Assembly (NCBI GenBank): GCA_947359465.1
Contig: OX375883.1
Location: 20,485,828 to 20,549,827 of the forward strand
Source of the DNA: Metellina segmentata
Lineage: Eukaryota; Arthropoda; Arachnida; Araneae; Tetragnathidae
Direction: 5' to 3'
Length of the DNA: 64,000 nt
This document shows positions 10,724 to 21,640 of this stretch, one piece after another; the first letter of the stretch is position 1; each line of letters starts with the position of its first letter. Under the pieces are notes generated by a model. It searched no databases and was not told the DNA's origin. It saw only the letters and a program-made list of their open reading frames with translations. Made by a program: the position numbers and the translations under genes.

Positions 10724-11800
10724 TTACAGTAATTGTTCAAAATTGCGTCCACCAGTATCGATACATGCTTGACAGCGTCGGTGGAGCGATTGGCGTACAC
10801 GTTCAAAGATGCCTGGTATTTCACGCACACCTGCAGCAGCTACAGATAAGCGAGCGACGAGATCCTCATCTGAGTCAACTGGAGTCTCATAAACAAGATG
10901 CTTTAGATGTCCCCATAAAAAGTAATCGAGGCTCGATAAATCGGGAGATCGGGGTGGCCAAGGGACTGGTCCACCACGCCCAATCCATCGAGTACCAAAC
11001 GTGGCATTCAGGTAATTCCGTACATCAATGCTGAAGTGTGCTGGCGCCCCATCGTGCTGAAACCACATGCGGTTACGAATGGCGATCGGAACATCATGCA
11101 GCAGTTGTGGTAACACTTCTTTCAGAAAAATAAGATAGCTTCCGCCAGTGAGCCGCGTGGGTAGTAAGTATGGGCCAATCAAAAAGTCGTTCACAATACC
11201 AGCCCACACATTAATACTGAAACGTTGTTGAAACGCATGTCGACGCGTTGCATGTGGATTATCGGTTGCCCACACATGGGAATTGTGCGCATTAAAGACA
11301 CCCTCGCGTGAAAATGTCGCTTCATCTGTAAATAGCACATAATCTACGAAATCCGGCTGCAACGCACATTGCTGCATCACCCACAGGCAGAAGTTCACGC
11401 GGCGAGGATAATCTGTCGGATTCAATGCTTGTACTTTCTGAAAATGGAAGGGGTGTAAGCGATTTTCGTTTAACACTCTGCATACAGTCTGATGACTCAC
11501 ACCTACGTCACGCGCAACAGTTCTTGTGCTTGACTCGGGTCTATCAGCCACAATGTTCAAGATGCTTTCTTCCAGCCTTGGAGTGCGTACAGCTCTTACT
11601 CGACCAGCGCCATGTCTGTTGACGTCGAACGCACCTGTTTCACAAAGTTGACGATGTAACCGTTGAAAAATTCTATGATCCGGCATTCGTCGATCAGGAT
11701 ACTCCGCGCGATACATTCGTAACGCAGCTCTGCCGTTACCATTTGCACGGCCGTACATGTAATGCATGTCTGCTTTTTCTGCATACGTAAAGTCACCCAT
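10724..11800 (-). CDS. rosa-type DD41D mariner transposase
   Basis: Intact 358-residue ORF, typical transposase length. The N-terminal ~120 residues form the two helix-turn-helix DNA-binding units (a second-HTH-like segment VARDVGVSHQTVCRVL at 95-110). The catalytic RNase H-fold domain follows. Asp159 lies in LFTDEATF, Asp250 in WFQHDGAPAH, and Asp292 in SPDLSSLDYF. There are 41 residues between the second and third Asp, hence DD41D, the signature of the rosa group. WPPRSPDL precedes the third Asp. The enzyme would cut at the CAGGG ends and insert at TA. The ATG at 11800 is the first in frame and its MGDFTYAEKADMH start matches the related remnant at 20997. No frameshift or stop is present, unlike every other transposase in the window. 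Confidence 0.9.
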   Translation of the reverse strand: MGDFTYAEKADMHYMYGRANGNGRAALRMYRAEYPDRRMPDHRIFQRLHRQLCETGAFDVNRHGAGRVRAVRTPRLEESILNIVADRPESSTRTVARDVGVSHQTVCRVLNENRLHPFHFQKVQALNPTDYPRRVNFCLWVMQQCALQPDFVDYVLFTDEATFSREGVFNAHNSHVWATDNPHATRRHAFQQRFSINVWAGIVNDFLIGPYLLPTRLTGGSYLIFLKEVLPQLLHDVPIAIRNRMWFQHDGAPAHFSIDVRNYLNATFGTRWIGRGGPVPWPPRSPDLSSLDYFLWGHLKHLVYETPVDSDEDLVARLSVAAAGVREIPGIFERVRQSLHRRCQACIDTGGRNFEQLL

Positions 11801-11929
11801 CGTCTACGGCAGCACAATTGTGAATGGCGCTTTTCCCTACTGCGATGCATCATGTTCAACAGCGGCTAGACATCTACTGCCCTCTACCGGCAATGATACC
11901 AACCGATCACTCCATTTCTCTTTCCTTTT

Positions 11930-12049
11930 ATTTCCCCTGTTTACGCCTCACCGCGTCACTTGCGACTATACATTCCTATACAATAAATCATTGTTACAAT
12001 GTCCTGTACCTACCATTAAAGTTTGTACCATGAATTCGGGACCACCCTG
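11930..12049 (-). repeat. Right TIR of the rosa-type mariner
   Basis: Reverse complement of 10547-10666 with one mismatch seen (cgtaaac against cgaaaac). It ends GGGACCACCCTG followed by TA. Confidence 0.9.
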
Positions 12050-12315
12050 TATATACTAGCTGACCCGGCGAACGTTGTTTTGCCTTATAAATTATTTCTA
12101 GTTTCTAGATAAATTCTAGTGTAGACAAAAAGTAACTTACTTATTATAAGTGTGTAAGTATGTGGTATATGCGTGAAATGGGCATGGAGCGCTACGAACG
12201 ATAAGGGAATATAAAAATAACAAACGCCAAACAATATTATTTTCAAGTTATTATAGTTTATTTCTTAAAATTACATATCACATATTAATTACGACAGTAA
12301 CACTAACAAACAACA

Positions 12316-12555
12316 TCAATCTTTTAATGCTATAGCGTGGACAATATTTTTTGTTAGCCCATCTTTAGCGAGCACAAACAAACTGGATGGTTTACCGACT
12401 CGAGAGCATGCTACGTACAATTGCCCGTGTGAAAAACATGGTGTACTCAAATCTAAGCCACAAACAGACATCGTTTGGCCTTGGGATTTGTTGATTGTCA
12501 TTGCAAATGCCAATCTAATCGGAAACTGAATTCGTTTGAATTGAATTGGCTGCAA
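12316..12555 (-). pseudogene. Helitron Pif1-family helicase, C-terminal end
   Basis: 79 residues with RLAFAMTINKSQGQT (helicase motif V region, the conserved K-S-Q-G) and GQLYVACSRVGKPSSLFV (motif VI region with the arginine-finger-type SRV). These are the last two motifs of the SF1B Pif1-like helicase at the C-terminus of Helitron RepHel proteins. Walker A and B are absent because of the internal deletion. It overlaps the preceding fragment in another frame at 12498-12555, near the deletion junction. Confidence 0.85.
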
Positions 12556-12962
12556 TATCCGTCTTGCCCCTTCCAGAATATCAGCGGATATTGGAGAGCG
12601 TCATATGAACGATGTGTATCAGCAATGAACTGAAGATTATTATTTCTTCTACGAATCACAATTTCTCGTGTACCTGTACGATCGCCAACCATGATTCCAG
12701 CAACGTCTTCAACAACAGGTGCATTGAATCTACGAATATGTTCTCCAGCTGGTGTTTTATCAGGATTAATGACAGTAGCGTGATTATCGCTTTGTAATTT
12801 GTGCATGTGTGATTTGAATATTTTCAATAATTCATTGTGCTCGTTCAATAGAGCGTCCAAGTCGCTGACGATGCGCCTGGCAAAAAATGAATCAAGGTTA
12901 TTATAGTCACAACGTGCATTCACACGATTGGCAAGTGCGCTTCCGGAATCCTCGCCGCCCAT
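12498..12962 (-). pseudogene. Helitron_like_N domain, remnant
   Basis: 154 residues beginning about where the preceding ORF loses frame. Recognisable blocks are RRIVSDLDALLNEHNELLKI, HKLQSDNHATVINPDKTPAG, and RRRNNNLQFIADTHRSYDAL followed by YPLIFWKGQDGYC. These match the Helitron_like_N domain that normally precedes the HUH Rep nuclease. After GQDGYC the sequence jumps directly to helicase C-terminal sequence, so the deletion starts at that point. A frameshift near 12950 separates it from the N-terminal ORF. Confidence 0.85.
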
Positions 12963-13672
12963 GAAGTAGATTTGTAAAAATTTATGTGGTTCGCGTTTGG
13001 CATTGGCAGCAATGAGCCCATTTTATGATAAACTTGGCCTCTGATTTTGAATGTAGAATTGTATTGTTGACCATTAGCATTAGTATTTCGAACTATTTCT
13101 GTTGCTCCAAACGATGTCATTTGAAAGCATGAATTGAATGTTCGAATTGACTTCAGGAATACGTTAGAATCTGGATCCGTACCGATAAGTAAACCGTTCA
13201 ATGGTTCAGGTGGTGTTTCAATTTCAGGTAGTTGCACTTTTCCTGACGCGCAACACATCCCAGGTGGCTCATTTTTGAATTTGAGAGCATGACAATGCGG
13301 ACATTCCTTATCCATAGCACCAATTACCACTTTTGAATGAGCATAATATTCAATATCGGGCTCATACTGGAATGTTAGACGCAAAAATGAATCAGATGTA
13401 AATGCACGATGTACCTGTTGGCGTTGTTGGTCATTTGTTCTGCGTCTATTAACCGTAAAACGGCGTGATTGTCGTTGTTCTAAACGTATAACTTCATTGC
13501 GCTCAGCTCGTGTATCTTCTGATTGTTCTTGACGCAATTGCTGCATGCTCACACGTGCATCAGCATTTTGTTGCTGGACTTGTTCTTCGGTTCTTTGGGA
13601 TCTTTTATCTCTCATACTTCTGGACCTACTTGTATTACGGCTCAAATCAGCCCCTTTGCGTTTTCTTGGCAT
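12920..13672 (-). pseudogene. Helitron N-terminal region with Cys/His motif
   Basis: 250-residue ORF starting MPRKRKGADLSRN. It has a Gln/Arg-rich, probably coiled or disordered first ~90 residues, then CPHCHALKF ... GMCCASGKVQLP (near residues 149-174), the zinc-binding motif typical of animal Helitron proteins. The segment up to QVYHKMGSLLP leads into Helitron_like_N. The C-terminal ~15 residues (SWAARIPEAHLPIV) are out of frame relative to the family, placing a frameshift near 12960. Confidence 0.8.
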
Positions 13673-13708
13673 TGCTCACTGTACAAAACACATATAAATA
13701 GAATTAAT

Positions 13709-13790
13709 GAAATAACTTCATTCCGCTCAGCACGTGTATCTTCTGATTGTTCTTGACGCAATTGCTGCATGCTCACACGTGCATCAGCAT
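13709..13790. repeat. ~80 bp duplication of Helitron N-terminal coding sequence
   Basis: Nearly identical to 13487-13567 (shared gtatcttctgattgttcttg and atgctcacacgtgcatcagc). It lies upstream of the ATG at 13672, so a piece of coding sequence has been copied into the 5' leader. Confidence 0.8.
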
Positions 13791-14452
13791 CGGCCAGGAT
13801 TATAGCGAAAATATTAGTTTTGTGAAAAAAATTTGAAACAATAGTTGTAAAAAATTCAAATAATTATATAAAAAAAAGTATACTTACAACACAAAAGCCG
13901 TTGTTGGTTGGAGCTCGTGACACGTGTTGAGTACTTTTAAGGTTATGTAAATCACTTGTTTAACTAAAACTTGATTAACTGAACTAATCGTGCCAAAGAC
14001 ACGCGCGGCAAATTTTAAGAATCTAAGATTGATAACACTAAGAATATATCAGGATTAAACTTTAATAATAAAAATAAATGTTTATTTTCTTTAAAAAAAT
14101 TTTAGATTTTTAATCGAAGTACAGTTAAAAACACTATAATTGATCAGTTATCGAGCGGGATGAAAAATGATTAAATTACTAAAATGGCCATAAAAAAAAT
14201 AGGGGTTGGTGATAAAAAAGTAAAAATTAAGGGTTGTATGTATTTTTTAATGCCACATTATAAAAAAATAAAAACGAAAAATTTCGTCAAAAAATTAAAA
14301 AAATAATTTTTAAGGGTGAACAACCCTTATCACTTAGGGGTATGGAAAATAGATAGTAGCCGATTCTCAGACCTACTGAATACGCATATAAAATTTGGTA
14401 AAAATCGGTAAAGCCGTTTCGGAGGAGTACGGTAACTAACATTGTGACATGG

Positions 14453-14454
<2 letters not shown>

Positions 14455-14540
<86 letters not shown>
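14455..14540. repeat. (AT)n microsatellite at the Helitron 5' end
   Basis: About 86 bp of AT dinucleotides immediately outside the conserved Helitron 5' subterminal sequence. Confidence 0.95.
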
Positions 14541-14542
<2 letters not shown>

Positions 14543-14792
14543 TCTTTACCATTGTAATCAGGTAATCACCAATAGCTAAATCATTTCCATCCAACAATCA
14601 TTGTTATTGTTCCTCCTCAAACTGTTCATCAATAGTATGCTAGATAGGCGTCTTATACCTTCAGATATCGAATTAGACGAGAGTTCTGGATTATCTTCTT
14701 CCTCTGATGAAATGTCAAACTGTTTCCTTTTGGACTTTTTGTAACTTTTTTACATAAGCACATACTAAATCATTTTATTCCTTAGTGAATAG
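14541..14792. other. Unclassified spacer
   Basis: No recognised repeat or gene. Confidence 0.4.
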
Positions 14793-14850
14793 ATACAGGA
14801 CTGTCGTCAATAGCCCGTTGTGTTGCTCTAGTACGATGTTAATTAAAAAT
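14793..14850 (+). repeat. SINE-A tail fragment
   Basis: gactgtcgtcaatagcccgt, then gctctagtacgatgttaatt, the last ~55 bp of the family. Confidence 0.7.
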
Positions 14851-15097
14851 TTCCATTACTTTTACTAAACCATTTTATGTATGAATTATATTACAGTCTG
14901 AAAATTTCAAAGTAGTTTTTTAACAGATCATTGACGATCCGCTTTTGTACCAACAGACAGCACCTTTTTTTTTGTCCCTAGGTATGACAGCAAAAGTGTT
15001 CCTTGCTACAACAGCTGGCCATTTTTATTCCATTCACCAATACAGAACGTTTCAAGTTGGGTGAATGATCCATGAACAGGATCTATTTTCAGTATGG

Positions 15098-15192
15098 TGG
15101 TTAAGGTGTTAGCCTCTAGATCGGAAGGTTACTGGTTAGAATCCAGTTCAGTGCATGGATGTTTGTAAGCGTATGGTGTAGAGGCGGATTAT
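15098..15192 (+). repeat. SINE tRNA-like head fragment
   Basis: ggttaaggtgttagcctcta, gatcggaaggttactggtta and gcatggatgtttgtaagcgt match the head of the full-length SINEs. The B box is damaged (ggttagaatcc). Body and tail are absent. Confidence 0.7.
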
Positions 15193-15567
15193 TAAGAATT
15201 GTAATGAATTTCTAATGAAGATGAAACTGGAAAGTACCTACAATCTCCTTCAATTTTCAAATAATTATCTTTGAAAACAAACGAACCTAAAGGTCAACAA
15301 TGGCAATGTCCTGTAAACCGTGCTGCCGTCTATTGAGTGAATGAGACATTACTGCAACATTTCTAGGTATGCTATATTGAAATTTTCACTAAATATGTAA
15401 AAAATTTTGTTTTCTTTTATTGCAATTGAATTACCAAAGTAAAGGTTTCTATAAAAAATCCTTTTTTTGGTACAAATTGATCATTTGATATACATTTATG
15501 CTCAAGACTTGATCGTTTTTACAGTGTCTTGAGCATTGTGAAATATCATTGAAAACGGTTAATTAAT

Positions 15568-15735
15568 ATTTCTGACGGTCTAATATATGCACCATCTTCA
15601 CATATCAGATCAATTTAAACTCTTTGAATTCTGTTACCGAAACATTATTGTCCATTATAGACCATTATGGAAATATAATAATCCAATTCCTTTTTTATAT
15701 CCACCACTTTTGTTTTTACGTTATTAGATTTATAT
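15568..15735 (+). repeat. Dispersed repeat, third copy outside the big duplication
   Basis: Closely matches ~23572-23740 and ~51690-51850 over about 165 bp (catcttcacat, atcaatttaaactctttgaa, attattgtccattatagacc). It is an older dispersed copy of part of the duplicated segment. The short ORF over it is shared only because the DNA is shared. Confidence 0.8.
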
Positions 15736-15865
15736 TTTGGCCGTTCTTTAGAAATATACATTTTGAATCCATTACCACAGTAATCTACTTTAACGACGTT
15801 AGGATTTTTTTGTCGCATAACGTTTAGATTAGTTTAAAAATTATGTCACCGTTACATACTTTCTT

Positions 15866-16510
15866 AACGCATTGGTTTATCTCGCGATTGCAACGGGTAA
15901 CTCAAATGTAGCGAAATTTGCTCATCCCGCGATTTTCGCGGGCAGGTGTTTTTCTATCATAATTAAGGAACGCATCCTGCTTTTTCACCGTTTAACCAAT
16001 GAAATAAATTACATACAGTGTTAGACGTTAAATTTAGATTTTGGTCAACAGTTGTCCACTAAATTACGGCATTTGTAGGTACTTTGTATTAACCGCTCTA
16101 ACTTCGCGCCTTTTTCTTATCAGAAATGGCTGCTAGAAAACGTTCAACGATTGACAGAGTATATATTTCTGATGATTTATCAGATTCTGAAAGTGATTTT
16201 AGTTTTGATAGTTATAGTGATATAGATTTTTCGGACTGCTCCTCAGATAGCGATGAATCTGATCATGATTCAATAAACTTGCAAAGCGTTAGGCAGTGGT
16301 GCAAAATAGATATGAAGAATATTCCTCCTCCTCCGGTTCCTGTTCGTGGAAATCCGGGAATTGCTGTGCATATAGCTAACAATAACTTCTGACAGTTTCG
16401 TTTCTCATGATAAAAATCTATATAAAAAGTCTTTTCTAGAAAAAAAAATGCATAGTTCAATTCTCCAATATATATAGATTTTTACACACATTGAGCAGTC
16501 AGAGGGTTAA
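15866..16510 (+). mobile_element. piggyBac-type element remnant
   Basis: Built around the N-terminal transposase ORF at 16126-16392. It ends gagcagtcagaggg followed by TTAA (16507-16510), consistent with a piggyBac right end. A perfect hairpin cccgcg-atttt-cgcggg lies at 15926-15942 in the presumed 5' region. No matching left terminus next to a TTAA was found, so the left limit is a guess. Confidence 0.4.
16126..16392 (+). pseudogene. piggyBac transposase N-terminal fragment
   Basis: 88 residues. A basic start (MAARKRSTIDR) leads into a strongly acidic Asp/Ser/Glu-rich stretch (residues 16-50). Then RQWCKIDMKNIPPPPVP and GNPGIAV follow, the characteristic block before the DDE domain of PGBD4-like piggyBac transposases (R.W..I......PPP.P...G.PGI). 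The ORF stops soon after, and the catalytic DDE core and C-terminal cysteine-rich domain are absent. Either an internally deleted element or a truncated copy. The acidic N-terminus is usual for the family. Confidence 0.65.
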
Positions 16511-18280
16511 TCTTTGGCTTCCTATGAAAGTAGACAGGAGGAATACAAAAGTTAAAACTAACACGAATTGCCGCTAGATGGCGTATGTATGTGCGGTTAT
16601 ACTCGTATACGGTTATACTTTTTTAGTTCTGTAGCGGTAGAGAAAAAATACTTTGTGGATAAATTTAACATTAGGATTTTTCCTGTCCCAAGGGATATTC
16701 GTGCAAATGGGGAAAATTTCGACATGGATAATTAACATTAGGATTCTTCCTATCCCGAATCTTGGTACCGTTATTCCTATCTTGAATTTTTTTTCTGAAT
16801 TACTTTACTAGGCTCTAGGCAATATTCTTACATATTGCTTGATTATTTTACTTTGATGCATGATCCGTTTTAGACTATCTTCATCTGTGTTTTCTGCCTT
16901 GTTTCATTATAAGTAGTTTTGCTACATAATCTCGCGGCATTTAGTTTATTTTTCCATCACCTTCATTCGAATATTTTGCATTCTTTGGTTTATAATTTTG
17001 CATTATTTTACACGTCCTTTCTTTTGTATTTTGCTGCAAATTTGATTTTTATAACATTACGTTCTGCCATATATTTTGTTGTTCGCCAACCCCCCTAACC
17101 AATGTTTAAATTTAATTTTTATCTTCATACAAGATATAAAATTTCGCACATTGTATTTGATATTTTAGTTGTGTTCTTCACATTCAATTGAAACAATTCA
17201 TAATTCGATCTAATTTTGTAAAACTTGTATAAATTAAAAATATTTTTAGTTAATTTTTCGCTGAGTTAACAATCTGATAATTAATACATATTTAAAATAA
17301 GCTTTGATTTTTTAAAGTTTTGATTGATATAAATTAAAGGACTATTGTTTGTTTATTAAGGGAGTATGGAGTGATTAGTTTGGATTTGTAGGCATTTGCT
17401 CTTTTTGTTGATATGTAAGCAGCATGATTGAAATAAAGCTCCGAGAAGTTGAACTTGATAAAGCATTCTCGACCATACCAACCATCAGAAAGTTTAATGG
17501 CAGATTTGTAATTCAGTTGTAGAATGTAAAATGTGTTTGTTCCCCAATTAATGACTTGGAAAAGTGACTGAAAAAGATATTTTTCAAGTTTATAAAGAGC
17601 AGAGCAACAACCAAAGTAAATGGGATCTGAACCACTAAATTTTAGTGTTATCATAGTGGCTGATTTTCTAGAGTAAGTGAAAGAGAAGTATTGATATGAT
17701 AAATAGGTCTATGATGAAATTCATAAATTGATGGTTTTTGTATGTGAAGATCAATGTTCGTCATGACTTGGGTAGAATGAAAAAATTGGAAAGTAGGAAT
17801 TGCTTTTAGCTAGTAAATGGTTACTCATCCCAATTCTTGATATTAAAGCTAGTTTAGAACCCATTCATCTCTTGTAATTTTTTCTTTAAAGTAAAAAAAC
17901 TGCATTGGTTTCGAACTGTCTCACTGCTTTCACTAAAACAAAAGTTATTTATCTTATGTTTGCCAAGAGAGGAGGAAATTTGAGATTTTTTTTAAATATA
18001 CAAAATATAGTTTTTTTTTTGGAGTTATATCAAGTGCCAGTTCTGTATGCCAAAAAATACACAATGATTAAATACATAATTTTTCACTGATTTGATTTAA
18101 GATATCTCTCTGATGGCTGATGTAATTTTTCTTATTATGAAAAGAAGAAAAGTTATATTTGTTTTATGACAATATTAATCGTTTATAAGTGTGCAATAAT
18201 TTATTCACAAGACTTTAACGAGTCATACCATGCTACTGATTAGTCTAGGACCTCCAAGATTTTGATTAAATGTGAAACAT
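16511..18280. other. AT-rich region; no supported gene
   Basis: 16555-16650 is an inverted relative of 23212-23290 and carries a CTCF-like CCGCTAGATGGCG. The phrase aacattaggatt followed by a C/T-rich stretch occurs at 16668 and 16734 and again at 23282 and 51395. A 106-codon minus ORF (17334-17654) has no recognisable motif. Confidence 0.4.
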
Positions 18281-18586
18281 CTAATGGTATTTTTAATTAA
18301 CGTCCTACTAGAGCAACAGGCTATTGGTGATGGTATTTTTTAACTAATGTTGTATGGAGCAACACAATGGGCTATTTGTGACGGTCCAGGATCAACCCCA
18401 AAGGGAAAGATTGACATCACATAATTTTGAATCATGGTCAAATAACTGGCACTCCTCTCCAACGTAAGGACAACAGATTTGACATTCACCAGCCCTCTTT
18501 CTAGACAACGGTCTTGGGCAGGATTCGAACTCCCAACCCTCTGGTTGCAAGTCTGTTGCTCTTCGAAACGGGCTACCTCGGCACCT
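18281..18586 (-). repeat. SINE-A, near full length with doubled tail
   Basis: Minus-strand copy with head near 18518-18585 (B-box-like ggattcgaactcc) and body through 18420-18510. Two successive tail blocks lie at about 18340-18390 and 18290-18325 (each with a gagcaac core and gggctat/ggctat), suggesting one SINE inserted into or next to the tail of another. Confidence 0.7.
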
Positions 18587-20379
18587 GTTATATCAATAAC
18601 CTTACTAGTTATGAATGGAAAAAAAACGAGAAAAACTTTTCACATTCTGTTTGATTTAATCTTTGATTTTAATGAAAATTACTCCATCTTAAAATTTTAA
18701 GTTATTTTCTAAGAAAACAGATAATATACATATCTGGGCAATGTTTCACTTACAAGTACTTTAAATGGATTTTAATTAACTTGAAAGAATGATGCAGGTT
18801 TAATTTATTTTTCAAGAGGGCTACTCGAAATTATTTTGTCACTAAAATTTCCATGTTCTGATCAGGACAGATATTATGAGTGAGTTACTTGTATGGAGAT
18901 AGCACAAACACAGTTTATGTAAATTTCACAGAAGTTTACTTTAAACAAGTCTAGCTAACTCATAGTTTACAAATTTAATTAACATTACCTGAGAGTGTAA
19001 TATTTATTTAGAATAGCAAAAAAAAACTAAAATTTTCAACAACAGATTTTCTTCATTAATTTAATCAAGAATATACATCTGAATAAGATTAAAAGTTATT
19101 TTTTCTTAAATAGGGCTGAAGAGAAACTAGATTAACTTTGAATGCAAATCTGACCCAAGACAATATTGCTAAAGTTGCAAAGAATCAGTTTGTATAGCTA
19201 CAGAAAATGTTTTGACTTTAGATATTTACCAAACTAAAAATTGGTTTACAATTTTTTTCAGTTGTTGTGCAGGATGTTTACATAGGACATCCATTTGGTT
19301 TTGGAAAAACTTTTGAATAAAATATTTATAATTTCATTGCATACTCAATGACATTCTTGGAATATGATATTGGTCAAATGACTACCAGCACTGCAAATTT
19401 AGTCTTTCGACCACGTAATTTCTTCAGACCATTTTCCTCTAAAACTTTTACTGGATTCGATTGTCATTTATTTAGAATGGTGAGTGTGAAGCTTCAGCAC
19501 AGCAAAATATTTAATCAAAATGCATTATATATGGTGGAGACTTCAAAAAAATTGTAAAATTACTTTGAGTTGCATCATGTGCCTTCGAAACAAGTACGTG
19601 CAAAAATATTTTTTTTTAAGCACTGTATTCTGCAAGATATGAAAAAGTCTGACTGACTTCTTCAGAAAGTACCCAAGAAAACAGATAGTGTTATTGAAAA
19701 TCAAGGGACCTCTGTTGACATTATGCACAAGTAGGCTTTTTCCAAACACAATATGGGAAAAATTTGGATTTTCATCTAAGCTGTAAATGATTTCTTTATG
19801 CACGCAGTCACTTGAACTATGTTAAATTCCATATATAAGTATAATTAGTTCAGTTCTAAAGTTCAATTTAAATTACATTCCAAAACAGTTCATACCAGAA
19901 AAATTACAAATTAAGCAATACTTGCGTGTATCATAGTCAGCATTGGTAATCTTGAAAAATTATGAAAATCAGAACTAAATATGTTAACATAAACCTTTTA
20001 ATGCAAATTGTAAGCAATATTTAATATTTTCAGAATGATTTGACATTGCAAGTTATTTTTGTACGCAAACACACAAAGGTAAACAAAAATGAGTGTTACA
20101 GTTACAGTTTATATGTACCTCAATTCATTATACAAGGTATTTTTTAATTTATGTCGTACAGAATAACAACAGGCTATCATCATACAAGAAAACAAAAAAA
20201 CAAATAGTTCATAAAAACTTTTATTTTTTATTCAATATACAATAAACTTTAAATATCAAGTAATTCAGTCATGCAGTCCCAAACTTTTTTTTCTGTAAAT
20301 ATAATTAACTATACAAGACTGGAAAAGAAACAAATTTATGTATTTCCGATCTTAAATTTTTTATCTTAAAACTTTATTT
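18587..20379. other. AT-rich region; no supported gene
   Basis: Frequent stops on both strands. A possible SINE tail remnant (tgtcgtacagaataacaaca) lies near 20153. Nothing else recognised. Confidence 0.4.
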
Positions 20380-20813
20380 TAAAAAAATTAAAAGAGCTAT
20401 TTATTATTGTAAAAATATGGGTCGTTTTAACACAACTTAACATTTTGGCAATAATTCACTAACTATTAATTTTTCAAAAGTATGACTGATTTGCAATAAC
20501 TGTGATCGCAATAACACGAGCCTCAAGAAATAAAAACAAAACCATACAGAAACACATTTTGATAATATGAATTACAAAAACATATAACCCAAATGTCCAG
20601 GTAGAAATCTGATTGATGAGGAACCTGAAAATATAAAGACTGCACATCAGTGCAATACAAATGTGATCACAAACTCGCCTTTTCGTGTCAACTTAATGTA
20701 CACCTAATTCTGTTTGGACGAGCACGAGTCTCATCTCGTGCGGATATTTCACCAGTTTTACAAATAAATTCAATTATTAATCGTTGTGTTCATCTTTTGG
20801 TTAGACCGTTATA

Positions 20814-21356
20814 CATGGTGTTTCGAAACTCATGGGCAAAAATGTAAGGGGCTATAGAAAACATCTTAACAAGCAATTTTCACAATGCAATGCATGGGCG
20901 GAGAGCAAGCGGCGAACCCCTAGACGGCGCTATAATGGAAGGCTAAAGCGCAATTTTTCTTACACATCGTCATTTCAGTCGTGGATTTCAGAAGGCATGG
21001 CGACGTACAGTAATCAGGAAAAAGCGGACATGCATTTATGTATGGTCTTTGCTCTGGAAATCGAAAGACACGTGCCAAACCGAAATTTTTTCGAGCAATT
21101 GCATCGGTGCCTGTGTAAAAAGGGATACGTTTTCACCGACATGCATGACACAGGGCATGGCAGGAGTGTACGGGCGCTACAAGTTGTAGGTAGAAATGAC
21201 GATGTGTAAGAAAACTTGGACTTTATGCTTTCCATTACAACGCCGTCTTGCGGTTCACCGCTTGCTCTCCGCCCATGCATTGTAAGGCGAAAATTGCCCG
21301 TTTAAATGCTTTCCATCACCCTTTAAATATTTGCCCATGAGGTTCGAAAAACCCTG
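20814..21356. mobile_element. mariner-derived MITE with transposase remnant (543 bp)
   Basis: Ends CATGGTGTTTCGAAACTCAT / CAGGGTTTTTCGAACCTCAT (both read inward) with TA on each side. The terminal repeat continues with shared tgggcaaa, and subterminal tgcaatgcatgggcggagag is also present inverted near 21262-21283. It encloses the first ~70 codons of a rosa-like transposase, so it is an internal-deletion derivative of an autonomous relative of the 10547 element. Confidence 0.8.
20997..21209 (+). pseudogene. rosa-like mariner transposase N-terminus, truncated
   Basis: 70 codons beginning MATYSNQEKADMHLCMVFAL and ending RNDDV-stop. It aligns with the start of the intact transposase at 10724-11800: both have (Y/N)xEKADMH, then a FxQLHR(C/Q)LC segment, then a G-HG(A/R) segment. 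The DNA-binding helix region is degraded and the catalytic domain is absent. Confidence 0.75.
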
Positions 21357-21389
21357 TAGCTATAATTATCTGTAAGAGGCTGCCAACAA

Positions 21390-21640
21390 CTTCAGTTCCA
21401 ATGAAATTTCCCAGCGCGTTCCTCATTAGGGTCATGTTTGACAAAATGATTACCCAATTTTATGGTCAGCTCCAGGCGTTCTTTTATTAAATCTGCATTT
21501 AGAACAGGATCATTTTGTTCATTATCACTACATTCTGTGGTATTAGGAGTCTCAAGGACGGCCCTTTGCTTAGGGCTTTACCGACTGATACATCAATATC
21601 TTCAAATGATAGATCATCACATACTTCTCTACCAATTGTG
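21390..21640 (-). pseudogene. Possible pogo/jerky-type transposase C-terminal fragment
   Basis: The minus strand reads VLETPNTTECSDNEQNDPVL, then IKERLELTIKLGNHFV, then KHDPNEERAGKFHWN-stop. An acidic linker followed by a helical segment ending in F...(D/N)DPN.ERS..F resembles the C-terminus of jerky/Tigger-type transposases. No other domain is present. The assignment rests on that short pattern only. Confidence 0.35.

Larger units (their letters stand above)
10547..12049. mobile_element. rosa-type (DD41D) mariner, structurally complete
   Basis: A 1503 bp element with TA target duplications at 10545-10546 and 12050-12051. Terminal inverted repeats are about 120 bp each (10547-10666 and 11930-12049) and differ at only one position by my reading. 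They enclose one intact minus-strand transposase ORF. Near-identical ends plus an open ORF indicate a recent insertion and possible activity. It sits in a TA repeat directly next to the Helitron 3' terminus at 12056. Confidence 0.9.
12056..14460 (-). mobile_element. Helitron, internally deleted
   Basis: Minus-oriented rolling-circle element. Its 3' end reads GTTCGCCGGGTCAGCTAG on the minus strand: a CTAG (CTRR) terminus at 12056-12059 followed by T, as expected for insertion between A and T. The opposite side holds the conserved 5' subterminal block (reverse complement of aaagccgtttcggaggagta, near 14410) close to an (AT)n run that blurs the exact 5' TC end. Inside are an N-terminal zinc-finger/Helitron_like_N region and the extreme C-terminus of the Pif1-like helicase. 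The Rep (HUH) nuclease and most of the helicase are missing, so it is non-autonomous. Confidence 0.8.

Noticed and set aside
10724..11034. Plus-strand ORFs inside the mariner
   Set aside because: They are antisense to the intact transposase and carry no motifs.
17334..17654. 106-codon minus-strand ORF
   Set aside because: No motif, splice signal or conserved copy recognised; ORFs of this size occur by chance in tens of kilobases of AT-rich DNA.
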